DNA of 64,000 bases. It comes from Dryas octopetala. Taxonomy: Eukaryota; Streptophyta; Magnoliopsida; Rosales; Rosaceae. Both the position numbers and the translations under genes were made by a program. The notes under the pieces were generated by a model. The model was not told the origin of the DNA, ran no database searches, and worked only from the letters and a program-made list of their open reading frames with translations. Below are positions 47,215-64,000 of the stretch, in pieces. Numbering within the stretch: position 1 is the first letter of the stretch; each line of letters begins with the position of its first letter. The stretch lies in NCBI GenBank assembly GCA_963921425.1, contig OY992832.1, positions 5,022,001-5,086,000 of the forward strand, given 5' to 3'.

Positions 47215-47367
47215 TGTGTGTGTGTGTGTGTGTTTTGTGCAAACATGTCTTAAAACCACATCTTCTGTTTTGGTACCCAGGATGACAGAACTTTCAGTGT
47301 TTTGAGAAAAACTATTGGTTCATTTCTGGACCCTGCTTCAGACGAGGAATTCCCAGCTGATGATTGA
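45095..47367 (+). CDS. ASY4: Coiled-coil protein, candidate ASY4-like meiotic chromosome axis component
   Basis: Eight short exons (45095-45189, 45284-45373, 45905-45964, 46116-46155, 46291-46384, 46953-47012, 47086-47177, 47281-47367) join in phase to 205 residues. The N-terminus is basic then acidic (STKKKRGTEPDLAKSDDLDL). Nearly all the rest is helical with heptad-like spacing, including ALYEKFCKDQANHVQALKG and NFEEEKERLFSRYEQLRK. The end is FSVLRKTIGSFLDPASDEEF. Small size, basic head, coiled-coil body and the closing patch fit ASY4 (about 212 residues in Arabidopsis), which resembles the C-terminus of ASY3 and acts with ASY1 and ASY3 on the meiotic axis. I infer this from architecture and partial recall, not alignment. 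The alternative is an unnamed coiled-coil protein. It is convergent with the LOL2-like gene. Confidence 0.75.
47179..47232. repeat. CT then GT microsatellite in the last ASY4-like intron
   Basis: About 15 CT units are followed by CGTA and seven or more GT units, just after the splice donor. Confidence 0.9.
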
Positions 47368-47943
47368 GGATTGCTTCAAAGTTCAAATAGACAATACTGC
47401 AAACATTCAACTATTAAAGCTCCATTGTAACTCGGACAACGGTGGAGAATAGTGTTACCTTTTACCCCAAAAAGATTGTGTTACTTTTACTGATACTTAC
47501 AATATAACGTAGTGTGAAATTCTCTCTCAATTTCACTATGGTAGGGAACCAAGATTATTGCTTGCTGACCTTTCTTCTTGGTTATAATGTAATTACTTTG
47601 ACTTTCAAGAATGCATAGCTCTTCGTAATGGCAATTGCTTGCACCCTAAGTTCACTGTTGCATACATGGCAAGTCACCCTCTGTGAGTATGCGTGTGTGT
47701 GGTCTTTGAGCATAATAATATTTTAGAAATCAGCGATCTTCTTTGGTTAGCACATAGCATTTCTCTCAAATAATTTGGTTAACAAATTAAATCTGTCACC
47801 TTATCTATTCATCCAAACAGTTTGGAATGGTACAAAAATTTAATTTCATATAAACTGATTAAATTAATTTGGAATTGTTTATTGTTGGACCAAGGATCTT
47901 TTCCTCTGTGCAATTTGTAGACATGTTGCCTCACATGAGCAGT
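47368..47943. other. Convergent 3' flanks of the ASY4-like and LOL2-like genes
   Basis: No gene is seen. GTGTTACCTTTTAC and GTGTTACTTTTAC near 47452 and 47478 flank a short CCC-AAAAA block, a weak candidate for another micro-insertion. Confidence 0.5.
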
Positions 47944-50206
47944 TTAATGAACATGACTGGGAGGAGGAGGTGGCTGTCCCTGTTGAACAGACCATGGAGG
48001 GCGCTGGTTGTGTGCCTACAAAGAAACATTTCACATTCAGTCATAAATATGAAACACAAACAATTCTGATATATATATCAGTAACTATTCAAATTACATA
48101 AAATTTATTTCAAAAGTGCTTTTGTTATTCCTCCTTACAATAATAACTATCAGGTATGATCAACGAAAGAACACCATGAAGCAAAAACTAGAACTTTCAT
48201 TATTGTACCTATGTGATGTCTACAAATCCAAAAGACTTATCTTTAGTTTTTGGGGAAAAAAAGGGGGGGGGGGGGGGGTGGTAAGGAAGGAATATTATCT
48301 TATCATCAGGCAGTTGAAAGTGACAAGAGATCACCATCCCACATAATTTCTTGATCTTCATGAAACCAAGGGTTCTAAACTTTACATTTTAGCTTCACTG
48401 CAGAATTTTCAATTTACATATGAACATACAAAAAGTGTATCCACATAATTTAGTGATTATCCCCAATTTTTCATGAATGCCATGGACGTGATACTCAGAA
48501 ATACATTCCAATCGTAACATTCAAAATTAATGGCTTCAATGTGTCTAAGGCACATACGTATATATCTTTTCACAAGTAAATTTTTCACTTACTCCAATTT
48601 CTGTCACAAAGCTGCAAGCGGAACACCTAACTGATGAAGCTCCATACGGGTACATCAGCAACACTGCACAACTACCGCATTTAACTTGCCCAACCTGATG
48701 AGCTGAAAAAGGAACATTCAGTTAAAAACTAGAGCATGTTTCCACAATGACACTATGACAGTAGTCACCATACAGCAATCTATGCAGAGCAGAACATCAA
48801 TCTTCACTAGACAGACGATAGGCAATGAAACTCCGATAACTGAAACTTATAGGATATACCAGACAAGCAGTAGAATTCAAAACCCATGCATGAGGAGCGT
48901 ACGCTATGGAGAACATTCATTCCTCATAACCACATTACAGTGGAAGCCAGCTTCAACAACTGAACTACATAACTGAATTTTAAGTCTATCGCCATTTGTG
49001 GCTTGGCACTGTAGTATTGTGTACCCCACATATGAACCATGGAAATTACATAACACATTTAACAGAAAAAGAAATGCTTTTGTGCCACTACTACTCAAAA
49101 AATATTACAGAAGCACTGCAAGGATTGAGCAACCCAAAAGATAAGGTCAACTTTGTTAGGGTATTATTGTACATATCTTACATTTTAGAGTAGTTTAGAT
49201 ATTCCACAATTTTTTTAGGGTCATGTACTGCATATTGTATGAAAGCTGATTGCAGTCTCTCCTTCTCTTTTCACATTGTTATCAAACTTTTGGCAATACA
49301 CATGGGCTAGGCATGCAAAATAATCTTAAAGTTACATAAAGTAAGAAAACCTAGAACATTTTTGGCAAAAAAGAAAAAAAAATGAGAGAATGAGACTGAG
49401 AACATTACTTACAAGGTATACTAAGTATCTAAGTAAAAAGAGGAAGAGACAGGAACCTTCTAGCACATGGTTGGCTGTCTGACAGCATGAACATTGAACA
49501 TGTCTGGCTCCTCGCGGATATTTAAGCAGGCTACGGCAACAACCACAAAGCATTTGAGCTATTTCTACATCACAAAATCACATAGCTCACCAGGTGAGAG
49601 AAAACCTTTCACAGTTTATTACCTGGGATGAAAGGCTATACAGAACATTCTTCTGAGGAGTACAGCAACATTTAGTCATTTAGTAGTTTCAATGAGGTGG
49701 CCATGACATCTGATAGTTTCAATCCAATTCTTTATGCTGGTAGCAATGGATCATCATAACCCAAATTATATATTATCATAGAAAGTTGGAGACCTTTGAG
49801 ACAACTAACAAACCAGATAAGTGAATTACCAAGTAGGTAACCTTAAAAAGCGAACCCATTGCAGCTGTTAAATGCTCATCATAATTATATATTAAAAAAA
49901 CAAATTAAAAGGAAGAATACAAAACCTTTCAAGTATATAAGAGAAACCCAAATAGGCAAATAAAACGAAACCACAAAAAAGGCCCAGAACTTTAAGATGG
50001 TAATAATAAAGATTGGAAAATCGGAGTCTCTAACGGATATTCGATAATAAGTTTGCTAATTGACAGCATCGTTGTCTTGTCTGTTATTATTGTGTCATAT
50101 AAATTATAATGGAAAGAGACTAACCGGAAGGTAGTGATGGTTGAGCAACGATCGATTGGTACCCCGGTGGTGCTGGTCCTTCGTCTACTTCCACTATGCT
50201 CTCCAT
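47944..50206 (-). CDS. LOL2: LSD1-like zinc-finger protein, LOL2-like
   Basis: Four exons on the minus strand (50125-50206, 49457-49564, 48593-48702, 47944-48015) join in phase to 123 residues. The start MESIVEVDEGPAPPGYQSIV is acidic and Pro-rich. Two LSD1-type zinc fingers of the CxxCxxxLxYPxGxxxVxCxxC pattern follow: MLCGCCRSLLKYPRGARHV then CSCC, and VKCGSCAVLLMYPYGASSV then CSSC. The tail reads NQRPPWSVQQGQPPPP. LSD1/LOL proteins regulate plant cell death and defence, in part through bZIP and metacaspase partners. Two fingers rather than three and the RPPW tail favour LOL2 over LSD1 or LOL1. The gene has long AT-rich introns, including a run of about 16 G within an intron (poly-C in the transcript). 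Confidence 0.85.
48263..48278. repeat. Poly(G) run in a LOL2-like intron
   Basis: Sixteen consecutive G follow seven A. Such runs are rare in AT-rich plant introns and may also be sites of sequencing length error. Confidence 0.85.
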
Positions 50207-51635
50207 CTTCTCTCTCTCTCTCTAAACGACGTCGTCTCTTGAAGCCTACACCAAAACGAGTCCACGGGGCGGCAGCAGCTCACAAAAAACAATCGTAGAT
50301 TTGAAATTGACGAGTTCTAATGGGTCCAATGTGAGCCCAGAAAAAGGATAATGAGGAAACGAAATTGGATCAGGTGGTGGCCCATTAGTAAGCTGTAGAT
50401 TGTACAAATAACCTGCTGTCTAATTTGTTTCTTTTTTCCGTTTTTGGGGGGTGTTTTTAAGAAAAATAAAAAGGGTGTAGTGTATATGGATTTATAAAGA
50501 TTTTTGAAGACTTTTTTTAAGTGACAGATTTTTACAGAATTTACAAATTTTCACAGAGTTTTAGATTCTATAGAATTTCTTAGAAATCCGCATAAGAGAG
50601 ATCAGATTTATAATGACTTTAAAATACACATCAAAATTTTTCAAAGTTTTTAAAAATCCATCATTAAATGAATTTCATAAAAATCATTAATTTTTTAAAT
50701 ATATATAGACTTGTAAAGACTTTTTAAAAATCTTAATTGAATACCACATAATTTGTAAAAATTTTTTAAAATTTTTACTTAAATATAGATAGACTTTTAC
50801 AAACTTTTTAAAAATCTTAATTGAATACCACGTGACTTTTAAACTTTATGAAAGCCTTTAAAATCCATATACAATATACCCTACTAAATCAACTACACAA
50901 ACTGCAGAGATTTCCTCTCTTACAGGGGTCACATGAAAGTTTTGGTCGAGAGAGCACAAAATTGCCAAAAACTATGTTTATCAAAACATCTGAAAATTTT
51001 CAATGTATCACACCTCCAAAGACCATCTAGTGTTTTGTAGTAGGGGTTTGCTCCAGTAGTAAGTAGAGACCATCTACCACCACACCTCCCAAGACCAAAG
51101 GTTAAACCTCCCCTCTCCTCCACCTTCAGTCTCCTTTGTACCAAAAAGTTTATTCAATGTATCAACGATTCAATGATAATAATACACCGCTATCTTAAAA
51201 ATGATGCGTATATACTTGATATAATAGTATCTATTCTCAACACAATCAATTACAATTGGAATTTCACTCCAAACACCTCTTCCTATTCCCAAGTTAAAAT
51301 GAGAAGAAAACAAAACTTCAATGATGCAGTGGAACCGATGCAAGACAGTGGGCCATTGACTCCAAACAAATTTTAAGATTCAAATCTGATAAACGAATGT
51401 TGTCCAGGATGTCTCTACAAGACTGACAACAGCTCCTCCCGCCAACCCCCACTTCAAGGCAGGAATTGACGAACTTTCTGATTAGTCTCCACCGCTGCAT
51501 TTTTTCATTATAACGATATATAGCCTCCGATAATTAACCTCATGCTTTTTATAACCAGAAATGTCCCCAACTTAGACTCCGCAACCCACCAAAAGTTCAG
51601 GAAATGTATGAAATGTCTTTTACCGGTCAATTATA
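50207..51635. other. Intergenic: LOL2-like promoter, MITE, NRPB2 3' flank
   Basis: No gene. The LOL2-like leader with a CT run lies at 50207-50225, a MITE at 50473-50881, and AT-rich DNA to the NRPB2 stop. Short frames at 50848-51500 have no recognisable features. Confidence 0.6.
50473..50881. mobile_element. AT-rich MITE with GGGTRTA ends and internal repeats
   Basis: The left end GGGTGTAGTGTATATGGATT and the right end (reverse complement) GGGTATATTGTATATGGATT are inverted repeats. The interior has repeated GACTTTTTAAAAATC segments. Two copies of TTTTTAAAAATCTTAATTGA with ATACCAC lie 84 bases apart. A clear target duplication was not found. Confidence 0.55.
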
Positions 51636-58325
<6,690 letters not shown>

Positions 58326-59316
58326 TGTAGTTCCGGATCAGTGTTCGAAACCCTAGCTGTAGTGTTTGGTTGCTTTGTGTGCTATCCGAATAGACGGTGC
58401 GTCTGAGAGTGAATGAATGAAACCCTAGCAGAGCTTTTCACTGCTCAGGTTCGGAGGGGCTTTGAAGTTTGAGGTTGCGGGGTTTCAAAATGGGGGAAAA
58501 GAAGGCGGACTGTCATTTATTAGTGTATTCGGTCTGGGTATGGGTCGATTTTGGCGCTGTTCCTTTCTTTGTTAGGACTTTGGATAGAGGCGGTCTCTGA
58601 CTCTCTGCAGCCGTGTAAATAAGTCGAGTTAAGCCCAACAGCTCCGAACTCAAGTTTGGTTGTTTTAAATTTTTTCGATTTTTATTTTGTTTGGTTTGTT
58701 TCTTATATAAGTGGAGCTCAAACAAAAAATAAAATATAAAATGAAGTACAAACTCGAGGTATATCTAACATATTTTATTAGCTATTATTTAAAATAATAT
58801 TAATTTATATCAAATATTTTTTAAAAAAAAACATTATAATATGTTAATTCAACTTATATATTTTTAATTAAATTAATATATATTTTTAATTAAATTAGAT
58901 AAACATTAAAGAGTTCTCTAAAATGCAATATAGATGAATATAATTTCCCTAAAATATAACTGTACAAAATAATTTTATCTAAACATTCATAATTTATAAC
59001 ACTAGTATATAAAATATAAGCTACTCACAAGCTTTCCAAGCAGAGCATATCAAAGTTCAAACTTGGCTTGTTTTTCTTACGAGCTGAGTTTAATTGAAAC
59101 AAGTCTAAACCGAACTCGATACAAACTCGAGCTGTATCGAGCTAATTTACAGCCTTACGCTGCAGTGGAATAGCTAGTGTTTTTATTCACCAAAAAAAAA
59201 TAGAGGTATTAATTATTGAATGTACATGTATCATATAGAACAACTTGCATGTACTATCTCTATTAATAAATTAAACATGCGTTGAGCCCAACTGGTGAGG
59301 GTGGGTGGGGTAAAGG
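58326..59316. other. NRPB2 promoter/leader and AT-rich flank
   Basis: The first 200 bases are probably NRPB2 leader and promoter. The rest is AT-rich with no gene, ending at the transposon. Confidence 0.6.
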
Positions 59317-59357
59317 TAGACCTGGCAAACGGGTCGTTTTTTGCGGGTTCGGGTCAA

Positions 59358-59478
59358 ACACGACACGACCCGTTAAGCTTAACGGGTTAACACGACACGA
59401 CCCATTAAGTAACGGGTGACAAAACCCCCAACACGAACACGACACGAATTAAAACGAATAAACACGACACGACCCGTT
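59358..59478. repeat. Subterminal CACGACACGACCCGTT array with a 20-bp palindrome
   Basis: Three close copies of ACACGACACGACCCRTT and a diverged fourth occur near 59358, 59390, 59431 and 59462. The perfect palindrome ACCCGTTAAGCTTAACGGGT lies at 59368-59387. Such arrays are typical transposase-binding regions of hAT elements. Confidence 0.8.
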
Positions 59479-59785
59479 CTACCCGTTAAGAAAATTAATA
59501 TTTTTTAAACAAAATTACTGAATTACAATTAATATATATCTTACAATACTTACAAAAATTACAGCCCAAAATTCCATTTATGCAATATTCCAAAATAAGT
59601 AACAGCCAAAAATTACAGCCCAAAACAAAATTCAATACATATATACAATGTTCCAAAATGAATAAACAGCCAAAACCAAAATTTATCACAATGTTCCAAA
59701 ATAAAACAGCCCAAAATTCTCTAATTCTCCCCAAAATAAACAGCCCAAAATTTATCACAATCTTCCAGCCATAAACAGAACACCA

Positions 59786-59859
59786 CTTCAATTAATGATT
59801 AATTCCACATTGCCACACCAAGAACTTCAATTAATGATTAATGCCACATTGCCACACAA
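59786..59859. repeat. Two-copy 37-bp tandem repeat in the hAT element
   Basis: ACTTCAATTAATGATTAAT followed by CCACATTGCCACAC occurs twice in direct succession with one or two differences. Confidence 0.8.
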
Positions 59860-60501
59860 AGGGAGTGATACCTGCAAGACATTTGGTTCTTTAGACAAGG
59901 AAGAGTAGCATAAAAGAATTACAATACAGTATTTAGTGGCTGCGTAGCAAGACAATGTCTTAATGAGGTGGTGCAAATTATGTTGACACATCACAATGAC
60001 ACCTAATAACAATTTCCAGTTTTAGAAGAAAAGATTGGAATGAGATCAAAGAGATCTTAACTAACTTATTCACAGCAGCAACAAAGCTCACATAGCCTAT
60101 AAGTAGAAGGGAACAAAACATTCATATAGATCAGGCTGATCAGCTCTCCCGAAAGACCAAACTTTTAATAGTTTTACTTACAATTACAGTGCCCTATAAT
60201 AAGAACTAAGAATATATGTGATTATTTTATAAAGAAAATGAGAATTATGATCCTCAACACCCATGATGGGGAGCCTGTGTATAACTACTTTCCCTATTAT
60301 ATATATCCACAAGAATTTATAACTAGTAGATTTAAATGATTCAAATAGAGAGCCAGAGTGGCTCTTCTAAAAACTAATGATAATGTATGTTTCTATATTT
60401 TTCCATATCAACATTGTCAGTTCCATTAATATTGTGCAATCAAATGCAAACAGAAATACATATAAATTACAGCTCCAACAATAAAAATACAGCACCTTTC
60501 A

Positions 60502-62776
60502 TCAATCATCAACAGAAATGGTATTAGAACACTGTTCAGATCTGCTTCCACTATCCTCAATGGTCAAATTGAAAACATCTTCACTAAGTACTTCCAAGTC
60601 AGCATGTTCTTTATCAAACACTAAGCACAAAAAAAAAACACTAATTACAAATATAACTTTATGAGAATAAAAGAACATAACAGTATAATGGCATGTAAAA
60701 TTTACCTCCCTTGCCAAAAATCCAATCTCGAGTACATAACAAAGCTTGAACAGTTTCAGGCAATAATGAACTGCGATATTGATCTAGTACTCTACCACCA
60801 ATACTAAAGGCTGATTCGGATGCAACAGTGGAAATAGGAATTGTTAGCACATCACGAGCTAAATTAGAAAGAATAGGATAACGAAATTGCTCCATTTGCC
60901 ACCAAGAAAGAACATCTAACTCTTGCTTTCTGTCTAGCCTTTCTTCATCAAAATACTTATCCAATTCAGTTTTTGTACTTGAAGCTACACCACTGTTATA
61001 ACTATTATCAAAATCCTACAAAGGATTATAAAAAACATGAAATTATCAAACAAGCACTTATAAAAAAAGATAAACAATTATCAAACAAGCAATTATGAAT
61101 TATATAAAAAAAACCAGCAATTACCTCAAAGATGGTGTCTCCATCTTCCGTGTGACTAGCTGTCTCATTCCTTGGACGATTTGAATTAACAAGATGTGAC
61201 AAATTTTCCATGTACAAATCAAAAAGAGAAGACAAGGTGTCACTAACACGTTTGAATTCATAAGAATCTTGACCATAAAGCTTGGTATAAGCCCATTCTA
61301 CAAACTGCAATTTATAACGAGGATCCAAAATAATTGCAATTGCAAGAATTAAACTGTAATCTGACCAATACTTTTCAAACTTTAAGTTCATAGAAGTTCC
61401 CAGCCTTCTCATGAAATCATTCCTATCTTCCATGGCTGTTTTGATACTGTGTTGGATTATGAACACTTTAGGAAAGAACAAATTTGATGTGGGGTACTTT
61501 GTTCCAGAAAATAAGCAAGTAACTTCATAAAAATACCCCAAAAATTTTGAAATCTTTCCTATTTTATTCCACTCTTCTGTAGAAGGGCAAAAAATGAAAC
61601 TTGAATCACTTAATCTTAGATTGATAAAAGCACGCTGATAAAAAAGTGCACTGTCAAGCATGGTATAGGTTGAGTTCCACCTAGTAGGCACATCTTGTCT
61701 TAAGCCTCTCCTATTACCTACTATCCCTACTTGTGCAACACATTCAAAGAACTTTTGTTTCCTCCCAGCTGAACCCCTTATGTATTTGATACATTCACGA
61801 ATTTTTAAAACAGAGGGATCAATTTCTTTAAGTCCCTCTTGAACTATCAAGTTTAAAATGTGAGCACAGCAGCGAACATGAAAGAATTTACCATTCATTA
61901 ATAGTAGACCTCTAAAGTTCAATTGATTTTTCAAATGATCAACAAAACAATCATTTGCAGAAGCATTATCCAAAGTAATAGAAAATAATTTCTTCTCAAT
62001 CCCCCAATCAGTCAATAATGCATTAATTTTTTCACACAAAGCAACACCAGTATGTGGAGGGGGCATATGACAAAAGTTTAAAATCCTTTTATGCAATCTC
62101 CATTCTTGATCAACAAAATGGGCTGTAAGAGTTAGGTATCCATCAGTGGTCAAAGAGGTCCATAAATCAGATGTTAAGCAAATCCTTCCTGGAACCATAC
62201 TTAACAAATTACCAAGTTTAAGTTTTTCCCTTTTGAACATCCTTAAAACACATGCCTTAACAGTATTTCTACAAGGCAGCTTGATATCAGGAGATATATA
62301 TGCAAATAAAGCTCTAATGCCCTCATATTCAACAAAGCTAAAAGGTAAATCATGTTTGATAATTGCTTCTATCAATAAATCTCTAAATTTCTCGTGATCA
62401 AATTTTGGGGAACGCAATCCAGACTGTGATAACATTAATTGCTGCAAATCACCATGTGTTTTCTTAGGACAATTTTTCATGTGACTCAACATATTACCCG
62501 TCCCACATTGACTATCACATATATATATATCACACCACATTGTCTACATTTAGCACGCTTCTTTTTATCTGGTTCCATAGGCAATGGTTCAAACAAAGTC
62601 CAAGCATGAGATCTTAATTTACGCTTACCTACTGCCATGCCTCTTGCCCTTTTCTTTGTAGGGCTTTTATCTGCTGTATCTTCTACATGTTCAGCACTTT
62701 GACCCACATTGTTTCTCACTGAAACTTTACCAGACTCCTCAACAATATTACTTGTAGGACTAGGATTCATCTGCAT
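60502..62776 (-). CDS. hAT transposase with BED zinc finger, one apparent frame change
   Basis: The minus-strand parts are 62776 to about 62530, then about 62540-61125, then 61015-60706, then 60620-60502, with GT/AG introns between the last three. The first part has a Lys/Arg-rich region and the start of a BED finger (KCRQCGVIYIY). The frame changes within a short TA run near 62518-62528, and the finger resumes with GTGNMLSHMKNCPKK. The core shows CLTSDLWTS and FSITLDNASAND (catalytic Asp positions), RCCAHILNLIV, VPTRWNSTY and AIILDPRYK. The C-terminal dimerisation region has DVLSWWQ, YPILSNLARDVLTIPIST and ASESAFSIGGRVLD. Apart from the TA run the protein looks complete, so the element may be only recently silenced, or the frame change may be a length error. 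Confidence 0.82.
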
Positions 62777-64000
62777 TGAACATTTAATAAGCTAGTTATA
62801 TATAAAAACAAAGAGCCAGATTAACAAATTCCATCAAATATTGAACTAGTAAAAACCAGGTGGCTAGCTAGAAATACACCAATCAATTCCATTCAAATAT
62901 TGAAATGCTTATATATAAACTCTGCTCTGCATATAAATATATTCATCATAAGCTAGGTAATATTCCCAATAGTAGATAATGTTCATACTCTCCATACAAA
63001 TTACACAAAGAAAATAACTCTATTTTCAAAATCGTTAAAAATTAAAACTCCAAAAATGAACTCGAAAAAAGTTTGATTTGAACATTTCTTAGGGTTTCAG
63101 AGTACAAATACAAATTAAAAATAATCATCTCATCATTAGAAAATATAAAATATAAAATATCAAACAAAAAAGAGGGTTTCGGAAATCGGAGTACCTTTGA
63201 GGCTTTGAGGCTTTGAGTCGAGCTGAGGGTCGATGGAGGCTGAGGGTCGAGACTCGAGAGGGAGAGAGAGAGAGACTCTGTGTGAGATCGCAAAGACTAA
63301 CTGACTAAGGTTCGATTGCAGACTTGTAGAGTGAGATCGCAGAGGGAGGGACAAGAGAAAGAGAGAGATGGCAGCGCCAGCTGGATCGATGTCGGTGGAG
63401 GCAGAGAGGTCGATTGCAGAAGCAGCAGAATGCAGAGTAAGATCGCAGTCTTCGCAGAGGGAGGGAGAAGAGAAAGAGAGAGAGATGTTGATTGTTGGCA
63501 GCTGGGTTGATGAGGCTAAGGCTGAGTGAGAGAATCTAAGAGGCAAAGAGGCTGATGGATGGAGGCTAAGGCTGAGGGAGAGATCGGTGATGGATGGAGG
63601 CTAAGGCTAAGGGAGAGATCGGTGATGGATGGAGGCTAAGGCTGATGTCGGTGGAGGCAGAGAGGTCGATTGCAGAAGCAGCAGAATGCAGAGTAAGATC
63701 GCAGTCTTCGCAGAGGGAGGGAGAAGAGAAAGAGAGAGAGATGTTGATTGTTGGCAGCTGGGTTGATGAGGCTAAGGCTGAGGGAGAGAATCTGAGAGGC
63801 AAAGAGGCTGATGGATGGAGGCTAAGGCTGATGGAGGCTAAGGCTGATGGATGGAGGCTAACGCATTTCGCAGAGATAAGGTGAGGGACTGAGGGGTGAG
63901 GCGGCTGAGTGAAAAAGTGAAAGTGTGAAAGTGAATTAGATTAGGGTTAGCCATTTAGCCGGTTAGGAACTTCAACTTAGGATATTTTGACTTTTTGTTA
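62777..64000. other. hAT 5' region upstream of the transposase
   Basis: AT-rich to about 63180, then a GA-rich, tandemly repeated block to about 63890. No gene. The duplicated minus-strand frames at 63160-63546 and 63566-63802 repeat the same sequence and derive from the tandem duplication. Confidence 0.55.
63388..63850. repeat. 256-bp tandem duplication with GAGGCTAAGGCTGA subrepeats
   Basis: The block starting GATGTCGGTGGAGGCAGAGA at 63388 recurs at 63644 with near identity over about 140 bases. It is joined by several copies of ATGGATGGAGGCTAAGGCT. A diverged earlier copy lies near 63315-63370. Confidence 0.85.

Larger units (their letters stand above)
59317..64000 (-). mobile_element. 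hAT-superfamily (Ac-like) DNA transposon, cut by the window edge
   Basis: The left terminus TAGACCTGGCAAACGGG fits Ac-type ends. It is followed by subterminal arrays of CACGACACGACCCGTT. The transposase gene is on the minus strand, so its 3' end faces this terminus. No matching inverted end was found up to 64000, so the element exceeds 4.68 kb or its end lies outside. It includes AT-rich DNA (59490-60000) with ACAGCCCAAAAT-type repeats and a tandem-duplicated 5' region (63380-63785). Confidence 0.8.

Noticed and set aside
63160-63802. Repeated minus-strand protein frames starting MPLRFS
   Set aside because: The same sequence appears twice because of the 256-bp duplication. There is no domain, and they lie in the hAT upstream region.

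Overview
This 64 kb window is plant nuclear DNA, almost certainly from a woody or herbaceous eudicot. The genes have many short GT-AG introns in an AT-rich background, with dinucleotide microsatellites, MITEs and a hAT transposon. The proteins are plant-specific families: allantoinase, plastid-type MutS2, a DUF3700/TSJT1 protein, glutaredoxin S17, a P-class PPR protein, a class B heat-shock factor, an RMA1-type RING ligase, an LSD1-like zinc-finger protein and RNA polymerase II subunit 2. The heat-shock factor looks like subclass B5, which Brassicaceae lack. That fits a non-Brassicaceae dicot such as a member of the Rosaceae, but this placement is inference.

Layout. Gene-dense left part (1-25.7 kb): 3' part of ALN (+), MUTS2 (+), TSJT1-like (+), a secreted glycine-rich protein (-), an Smr-domain protein (+), GRXS17 (+), a mitochondrial-type PPR protein (-) and an HsfB5-like factor (-). 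From 25.7 to 45 kb there is one clear gene, RMA1-like (-), whose leader probably contains a long intron. The rest of that stretch is repeat-rich: a Mutator-like element with 9-bp target duplications, two long palindromic elements, a small MITE, tandem arrays and AT-rich DNA. The right gene cluster (45-58.3 kb) holds an ASY4-like coiled-coil meiotic axis candidate (+), an LOL2-like protein (-) and the whole NRPB2 gene (-, about 25 exons). From 59.3 kb to the window edge is a hAT transposon with a near-complete transposase; its second end lies outside.

The genes are not an operon-like system. They are housekeeping or regulatory genes of separate pathways: purine catabolism, organelle genome or RNA maintenance, redox and iron-sulphur handling, transcription, ER protein quality control and meiosis. 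Convergent pairs are TSJT1/GRP, GRXS17/PPR and ASY4/LOL2.

I found no novel multi-gene system. The most unusual pattern is a set of tiny insertions, each only a poly(A) tract plus roughly 4-10 bases resembling CTWGNCC. Each is flanked by 14-18 bp direct repeats, in both orientations and at scattered sites. They look like extremely 5'-truncated retroposition events from one or related families. One has an internal pre-insertion (empty) site in a neighbouring tandem copy. Exon coordinates were derived by eye from splice consensus and phase; frame sums were checked for all spliced genes except NRPB2 and the transposase, and single boundaries may be off by a base.
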